From contig DBVY01000036.1 of NCBI GenBank assembly GCA_002308575.1, forward strand, positions 24,086 to 54,871: a stretch of 30,786 nt of DNA. The letters run 5' to 3'. The DNA comes from Christensenella sp. UBA1252. Its GTDB lineage: Bacteria; Bacillota; Clostridia; Christensenellales; CAG-1252. The translations under genes and the position numbers were made by a program. Position 1 is the stretch's first letter. Each line of letters begins with the position of its first letter. The notes beneath the pieces were generated by a model. That model was not told where the DNA came from, made no database searches, and worked only from the letters and a program-made list of their open reading frames with translations. Positions 20,001 through 29,000 of this stretch are shown piece after piece.

Positions 20001-23000
20001 GCCGCCCGCCGTGTACCCGAGAACTTTGCCTTTCTCGGTGATCTCGACGAAACATCTTTCGATCACGCCTTCGTTGAACGCCGCGATCGTGCCGTACACG
20101 TGGTCGGACGAGCTCGTGATCTCGCCGATCGTTCCGTTTACCGTAACGCGGAGGTCTTTGATCTCGCCTTTGTTATAGCCGAAGACACCGCCGACCGAGT
20201 ACCCTTCGCGCAAGATAATCGAATAATAATCATCGCCGAGCTTGCCCGAGAAGGTTCCTTTGAACGGATGTTTTTCCGTTCCGATCGGGAGATATTCGCC
20301 CGTCGTGATCGCGGGGATCTCGACGTTCGCGCCGAGCGTAAAGGTCATCGTTTCGAAGGAATAACCGCCGATGTTGACGTCCTCCGCCACGGCAATCAAT
20401 TCTTCCGCGTTTTCGATCGTCGTCTTGATAACGGCGACTTCGTAGCTGACGGCGGAAAGGTCGATCGGGGCGATCAAGTAGCCGTGCACGCCGCTCGTCA
20501 AAACGCCGCCCGCGAGCATCGCCTCGGAAATTTGCCAACTCTTTTCGAAGGATTTGAACCAACCGGAAACGGGAATGTCGGACGTCGAATCGAAGCGCAT
20601 ACGATAGTCGCTCGTGGAAGCGTCCTTAAAGGTTGCGTTCACCGTTCCGATACCGACGATCTTCATCGTGTTGACCGAAGAATCGCCCGTAGAAGCTTCG
20701 CCGACGGTCGCGATCAGATCGGAAGCGTCCACCAAGCCCCAAACGTTCTTCAAGAGGTTCGTGGCGTCGTAACCGATGACAAGACCCGAAACGCCGTTCA
20801 ACGTGCGGATCTTCGAGCCGTTCGAAATGACGACGACGTTTTCGACCTGCCCTTTGTTGTAAGCGATCGCGCCCGCATAGAGCGAGTTGATCGCGCCCAT
20901 TTCGACTTGCGCGGAGGTGTATTCATCGTGACCGATCGAACCTTCGAGCAAAATACGGAGGTTCTTGATCGTTCCGTCTTCCGCAACCGAACCGAAGATA
21001 CCCGCGTACGTGCCGCCGATATCCGCGCCTCTCGCCAAGGTGATCGAGTGACCCAACCCGTCGAACGTGCCGTTCACGCCGTTGATCGCCGTTCCGATCG
21101 CAACGAATTCATCGTTTTCACCGATCGTAACGTTCGATCTCAAAGTGAAAGTCAGTTTGTAGAAGTTATAGCCGTCGTTTACGTTTTGCGCGAATTGCTT
21201 CAAGTCGGCGATCGAATTGATCTCGCTGTTCAGGAAGCTGACGTTATAACCGACGCGCTTCGTGTTTGCGTCCGGCTCGAACGAGCCGTTTTGCGCGCCG
21301 ATCGAAGCCGCCTTATCGCCGGCAAAGGTGTTCAGATCGTACCAGTAGGACGTGCCGCTGTACGTGAAATGATATCTCGTGGCGTCGTTCGGTTGACGGA
21401 TCACGCCGACCTGCCCCGCCGCGACAACCATGATGTTATTGACGCCGCCTTGGTTATTTCCGTCGTCCAAGAAGTTGGACGGAGAAACGTATGCGGAATT
21501 GTAACGGATCTCGTCGGCGTTCAATTCGTAATTCATTCTGCTGTTGTAGGAGATCGCCCAGCAGTTCGTTGCCACGTTGCCGACGTTTCTCGGCAGATAA
21601 CCGAACGTACGACCGTAACCGACCGAGCCGTACAAGGTCGCTTTCTTATCGAGGATCACGACGTTGTTCTTATATTCGCCGCCGAGCGCGTACGCTGCAA
21701 GGACGCCCGCATAGATCGTGCGGGTCGTGTTTTCGCCCGTGTCGTAACCGATCGCGCATTTCGCGTTCACGGTTAGGTTCTTGATCCTCGCCTGCGCGCC
21801 GACTCTGCCGAACAAACCGGCGTAACGCGCGTTAATCACAAGACCTTCGGGCATCGTGATCGTGTGGCCCTTGCCGTCGAAGCCGCCGATAAAGTCGCGC
21901 TCGACGTAATTGACGTAAGACGTACCGGCGCCCGTTACGACTTCGCCGCCGATCGGTTCGAATCCGACTTCGTTCAGCGTGATGTCTTTCGTGAGCTCGT
22001 AGGTTATGCCGCGATAATTTCTGCCCAAGCGAACGTTTCTCGAAGTGCGTTCGAGATCTTCGATGCTCGAAATGTATTTATTGATAAAGATCGCGAGCAT
22101 ATCGTTGCTGACCGAGTCGCCGGGTTTGACCGTCCAAATAAACAGGCTCGCGCCCGCGGCGCCGTCGTGAATCGGTTCGACGACTTCGTTTACGACGTCC
22201 GTGTTATCGATATAGCCGTAGAAACCGTCGCGCCCGTCTTCGTCGATCTCGGTTGCGTCGAAGGTGATCTTGGAGCCGTCCGACTCGATAAAGATCATCA
22301 AAGAACCGACGCCGACTTGGCGCATCGATCTGCCTTCGCCCTTGACCGAGCGATTTTCAACGTAATAGGTGTCGATACCGACGGGGTTCGTAACCGTTGC
22401 GTTTTCGGCGAGGACGAGCCACGCGTTATTGATCGTGTAGCCCGATTCCGCCCTACCGACGATGCCTCCCGTGGAGGGCAAGCCCTGCGTCGTAAAGACG
22501 ATCGTATCCGCGCGGAGCGTAACGACGAAGTTTTTGATCTCGCCGCGGAGAAGTCCGACGCCCATGCCCGCATAGAGCGTGGAAGTATCGCCGACTTTTA
22601 CGTTTTCGCCCGTAACGTTGATATGGAGATTGCGAACGACGCCGCCGTTTCCGATATAGCCGAAGACGCCCGCGTATTCACGCTTGATCATATTTCCGGT
22701 CACGTTCAAAACGTGTCCGTTTCCTTCAAACAGACCTGTGAACGGACGATCCGGCGTTCCGACCGATTCGGAATTGTTAAAGTTGACGGTGATATCGTTC
22801 AGGAGCGTAAACTTGGCGCCTTGATCGCCGTATGTATTGATGTTTTTCGCAAAGCGGATAAAGTCGTTCTCGTCGCCGATCGAAAGCGCGATAAAGGACA
22901 AAACAACCTTGATATCTCTGGCGTTATACGCCGGCGTGATCGAAACGTCCTTATCGTCCGAGTTATAGGTGATCGAACCGTAAATCGTTTCGAAACCGGG

Positions 23001-26000
23001 ATAGGAATTCACGAGCTCGCCCGTGCGAATATCGGAATACCAGCCGCCGAAGTTAAGGAAGAACTCCGCGCAACGAGCCTTGAACGTGCTGTTGCCGACC
23101 GTTCCGTCCGGCACGTAATACTTAACGCGGATCGGGTCGGTCGTTCCGGGCGAATAATCCTCCACAAAGGTTATGTACGTCAAACCGGAACCGAGAACGG
23201 CGATCTCGTTGACGCCGAACTGATTGCCCGTCGTTCCGTTGCCGATGATGGATTCGCGGCCGTTCAAAACGCTGATACAAGTATTGAACGCGTGGGTTTC
23301 TTCGGACGCGCTGTCGTAATAACCGACGCAGGAACCCGCATACCTTCTGCCCGAATTGTAAATTAGCGGAGAACTGAGGTTTACGAACACGTTTTCGATC
23401 AAGCCCTCGTTTCTGCCGACGAGCGCGCCGATCTCAAAGGTGTTGACGCCGCCGATCGTAACGCCTTCCGAAATATCGAGAATGAAATTACGGACGATGG
23501 CGGTTTTTGTCGTGTAGCCAAACAGACCCGCGTACTCCATACCGCTGATCGCGCTGCCGGAAGCGAAGGTGATCTTATGATAGCCGCCGTCGAAGATCGC
23601 GTCGAACGGATGTTCCGCGTTTCCGATCGGAGTCAAAACGCTGAGGCTGTTGAGTTGGATCTCGTTATCGACGGTAAACAAAACGCCTCTGTAATAATCG
23701 TGACCGTTGATCAGGCTCGCGAGATTGGAAAGCGCTTGCGAATTCGAGATATGAAGATCGACGTAGCTCAAATGCACCATTTGATCGACGAGGGTCGAAG
23801 CGGGCGTATAGGTAGCCGAGTTTTGCAAACCTTGGTTCTTCTCGGTGATCCTGCCCTTTCCGTCGTCGTTCCAATCGGAGATATCGCTGTACCAACCCCT
23901 CGGGTTTTTGATCACGGAACGGAACGTAAAGAGATTCGTTTTATAATCGAGCGTAACTTGGAGAAGCGTGTCGTTCATAACGCGGATCGAGTTGAATCCG
24001 CTGTCCGCCGTCGGGCAGTTCGGGTTTTTCGTGGAGTTGATGACTTGCACCCACGCGTTTTCGCCCGCGTTGTTATGCGCTTGTCCTGCGCCGAGGCCCG
24101 TCGTCGTGCCGTAAAAATCGCCGTAAATGCTGACGACGGAATGAGCGACGCTACCCGTCATCGTCGCGGCGAAACCACCTGCGTAATCGGATTTAACGAT
24201 ACCGTTCTCCCCATTTGCCTTGCTGCCGACGTTGCCTTTGACCATAACCATGGTCGTGCGGATCTCGCCCGTGTTAATGCCGGTTACGGCGCCCGCCTTT
24301 TTCGCATAGACGTTGCAGTTGTTTGCGCTTTCCGCGTTGCAATAGGAGATCGAGCCCGCGTTTTCGCCCGCAAAGACGCCCGCCGCTTCGGACGCGATCG
24401 CGTTCGCGTGCACTTCCGCAAGAACGGAGAATATCTGACCGTTTTCTTTATTGTTACCGACCGCGCCGCCGAAACGCTTGGTCTTTCTCGTGCCGGACGT
24501 TACGCCGTCCACGATGATCGTAACGCTCGAACCGTATGCGGGTTCTTCGTAAATGTAGGTGCGAACGAGAGCTTCGTAATTCTCTTTTACATCGCCGATC
24601 ACGCCGTTGTTTTCACCGGTAACGCCGCCGAAGGCTTCGTTTCCGAAATAGCTCGCTTTCTTATTGATCGAGGAGAAACCGCTTTCGATCGATCCGAGGT
24701 TCGAGCCCGCGATACCGCCGACGTACTTGCCGCCGAGAATACCGCTGATCGTAACGATCGGAGAAATGACCGTGCCCGACGCGGCGTTCGTTCCGACGAT
24801 GCCGCCCGCCGTTTCGCTGCCGTACACGGCGCAACCGTAATCACCGCCCGCTTGGACGGAAACGATAACGGAATTGGAAGAAGCGCTTCCGATCACGCCT
24901 TCGTTTAAGCCGACAGCGCCGCCCGCGTACTTCGCGAGAACCGCGCCGTAGCCGTCGTTGCCCAAATAGTTCGCGTATTCGAAAACGACGTTCGCGGAAG
25001 AGATCACGCCGCCGTTTTTACCGGCGATCGCGCCCGCGTAACCGTTCTTGATGCGGATATATCCGCGCACGTTCATCGTCAAACCGGAGATCGTTCCGTA
25101 GTTTATATTGGTCAGGAACCCGTACTTGACGTTGTCGCTCGAATGCGTGATATAGGTGCCCGCCTGCACGACGAATTTCAAATTCTTGATTTCGGAATAA
25201 TAGGTTCCGTCATTCTCGCCGAGGACGCCGACGAACGCGTGCATACTCGACGCGGAATCCATCGTGATCGTGCAACCGTTTCCGTTGATACTGCCGCGGA
25301 AGGGTTTTTCCTCGCTCGCACCGAGCGCTTTGGTCGCGGTAGCGGAATCGATCATAAAGCTGTTCGTGATCTGATAGCGGACGTACAGCCTGAAATCCGA
25401 ATCGATCTTGGAAGCGACGTAGGCGTAATCCTCTTGGCTGCCGAGAGAGCTCTTTTGGAAGCAAGCGTAAAAATCGCCACCGATGAAGCCGACGGGCGGC
25501 GCGTACACGCTACCTGAATTGCCTTGCAAAACGGTTGCGATCTCGCCCGTGTAGAAATCCGCAACGTAATCGTAAAACTCGGGATCCGAATCGCCCGAAT
25601 ACTTTTCGGAGATAAAGCGGATCTGACCGCCTTTGGTTTCGTTGCCCGAAATATACTTAACGATCGAAACGGAAACGGAACCCTTTCCGTATTGGATCAT
25701 CGAGTTTGCGTTCAAATAGTTCGTTCCGTTAACGAGAACGGCTTTGCTCGTGTCGGGCGTGCCCTCACCTTTATCGCGATAGATCGAAACGGGAGCGCCG
25801 AACGCGGGATCCTTCAAATTGTTTGCCGAAGTGGAAAGAGAGCGGAACAAACACCACAGCGTATCCACGTAACTCGATTCGTTGCGCCCGATGATGAATC
25901 CGCGGAGTTTGTTTTGCGAACCTTTGCTTCCGAGCGTACCGTTCATAAACGCGTTCGCACCGGTCACGCAGGAAACGACGGAATACACCGCCGCGCCCGC

Positions 26001-29000
26001 GCCGTTCGATCCGACCGCGCCGCCGAGCACGAACTTCGTGTTGTTGGTAGAAATGCCCATCTTGGAAGCGTAGATCCTGAAATCGGCGATACCGTTTTTG
26101 ATGATCGGAACGGTTTCGAGGATCTGTTCGTTATTGCCGACGATACCGCCCGCGATGACTTCTTTCGAGGTGTCGGTCGCGGCTGGCGTCAAAGAGCCGT
26201 TTCCGGTATAGATCGCTTCGACGTTTTGAACGAGGTTTCTGTTTTCACCGACGACGCCGCCGACGATCTCCGCGATCAAAGACGCGTTGATCTCCGCATA
26301 GACTTTGACGGCGGCGGAATCCTGCCCGACCGTTCCGTTGTTGACCGCAACAACGGCGCCCGCATAGCGGACCTTGGTCGAACCCGTTTGCGTGCCGACC
26401 GCAACGTGGATATTCTTGACGGTGCCTTGCGCGCCCAAGCAACCGAACAATCCGGCGTACTCCGAATTGGCGGCAACGCCGTTCAGCGTAACTTTAAGGC
26501 CGCTTCCGTCGAACGTGCCGCAGAACGGATGCTCTACCGTGCCGATCGGAACGTAGGTGCTTTCCAGCGTAATATTCGTGCCGAGGGTAAAGGTAACGTT
26601 GATGTAATCCCTGCCCTCGTTCGTGGAAGAGGCGATCTTTGCGATATCCTGCGCCTTGAACAGTTGCAGAGGCACGACTTCAACGACGAACGTGTTACCG
26701 TTTTCGTTTTGATTGAGCGGCGTAAAGTAATTTCCGTCCAACCCCGCCGTTTGCATCGTGCGGTTTGTGCCTTCCATCAAGTACCAGCCCGAAAAGACCA
26801 AACCTTCTTTCGCTTCGAGGGTAAAGCGAATGGTGTTGTTGTTCGCTTCGCCGATCGCGATCGTTTCTTGAACGTAAACGCGGTGCGTACCCGTGTTTCC
26901 GCTGTCCGACGCAAAGTCGCCGACGATCGCGCGGTTCGGCTCACCCGCCGCCATCTTCGAATATTCTTCATAAGGCATGACCGCCCAAGCGTTTTGGAAG
27001 GTAACGGGCGTTGCGGTGCTTGCGTTCTTTTTCGGCTTGACTCTGCCGACGAGCGCGCCGATATTTTGAACGTATTTCGAATCGCAGTTCAAAGTAGGCG
27101 TATTGAATTCGCCCTTGTTTCCGATCGAACCCGAGCTGTTGATGAGTTTCGCGCCGGAACCGGAGTTATAGCCGATGATCGCGCCGACGGATTGGTATCC
27201 GTACGTATCGTAGGTCACACTCGTGCTCTCGTACTCTTCCGTCATCGAGCCCGTAGTCGGATCGGGGACCATCGCGCCGAAGATCTTTTCCGTCTTCTGC
27301 GCCATCAGTTGTTTTACAACGATTGCCGGATTGAAATTCAAGAAGCCGCTGGGCGTACCGGCGATCACGTCTTTCATGTCGTCGCTTGTACGGGCAACGG
27401 TTTCCTTGGAAACTTTCTTGAAAAGGTAATAGACCGCTTTGTGGTAGGTGGAAACGTGTTCGAGCGTGATCTCGCCGCCGATATAGGCGCAGACGTTCCG
27501 CATATCGTTCGTCGAATTGTTCTCGCCGACGACGCCGCCGACGTCCGCCGCGTACTTCGCCTTGCCGCGGATCTTACCGTAGATCTTAACGGTGACGTCC
27601 GAGAAACTGCCCGCGTTGTAACCGATCAAACCGCCGATCTTAACGTTCGCCGCCGACACGCCGAGGTAAGAGGATTTCGACATATTCAACGAAACGTTCG
27701 AAACCGTTCCCGAGTTTTTGCCGACGAGGACGCCGCAATAGTAGTTCGCAACGAAGCAAAGCGACTGGACCGAGCGAACGTCGACGTAGCCCGGGTTTTT
27801 CAAACCTCTCGCCGCGTTGTAGCCGTTGCCCGTAAAGAAATAGGCGTAGCTCTTATCCGCTTCGAGGGCGGAAGGCGCGAGAAGCGTGGCTTGCTGGTTG
27901 TCGAAGAATTCGGTGTAAGTAAACGTTCTGTCATTGATATCGTCCGCAATATAGCTCGCGCCGTCCGAAAGATCGAAAGCGACGCCGCGGTCGTCCGAGA
28001 TCGTTCCGCCGAAGTCGATCTTTAAATCTTTGATAATGCCTAAATTCGAGGCGAACAGACCCGTGTAATAGAGTGAGTAATACGGCTCTTCCCGATCATC
28101 TTCGGGTACGCCGTAATAATCGGAGAAACAATTGCCGTTATCACCATCCGCTTCGTAATCGTGAGAGATCGTGGAGCCCGCCGCGAACTCGATCTTCTTG
28201 TTTTGACCGTCGAACGTGCCGCGGAACTCCTCGATAACGGGCGTTCCCTCGCGAACGAGGATATCTTTTCCGAGCTTGACGTTCAGCCAGCTGAGCGTAA
28301 CGCCCGAGGTTCCGGAGAAATGGGCGCGGTGATCGTCGTTGGTAGAGCCGAGCTTCGACCAAACGTCGCTCTTGATCAAATTGATATCGTTTGCGAGCTG
28401 GGTCAATTCGCCGCCCGAAGTAATGTTGTCGTCGATAAAGACGAGGTACTTAACTTTCTTCGTGGAACCCGAAAGAGAGATCGTCCGAGCGGTGTTGAAA
28501 GTCGGAGAAGACTTAGACATATCGTCCGTCATCCCGTAGAAAGGAGATTTACCGGGCTTAACCGTGATGCTGATCGCGGTCGTGCTGGACGTGGAAGGAA
28601 CGGCTATGATCGAACCGTCGCCGAAAATATTCAGGTGATTCAGGTTACTGCTCGTTCCCATATCGTTCGCGATTACGCGATCGGTATTGCATTGATCGAG
28701 CTTACGAACGAGCCAGTTATTCGTTCCGATATTGCCGCTCGCGTCTTCGTCCGCGGCAAACAGTCCGGCGCGCGCCTTGTACTCCACGTCAAACGAAACG
28801 CCGTCCTCGATCAAGTCGTTTCCGCCGTCGATCAGGCAAACGTTATTCGCGATCGTCATACCGCCGCCGCTCGTCCTGCCGATAAAGCCGCCCGAATAAA
28901 CGTGCACCTTGTAGGTATCTTTTCCAAATGCATAGTTGAGGAGCCAAGAGACTCCCAAATCAAAATCTTCAATGTAAAACGCCGTCGTATGGGTAGAAAG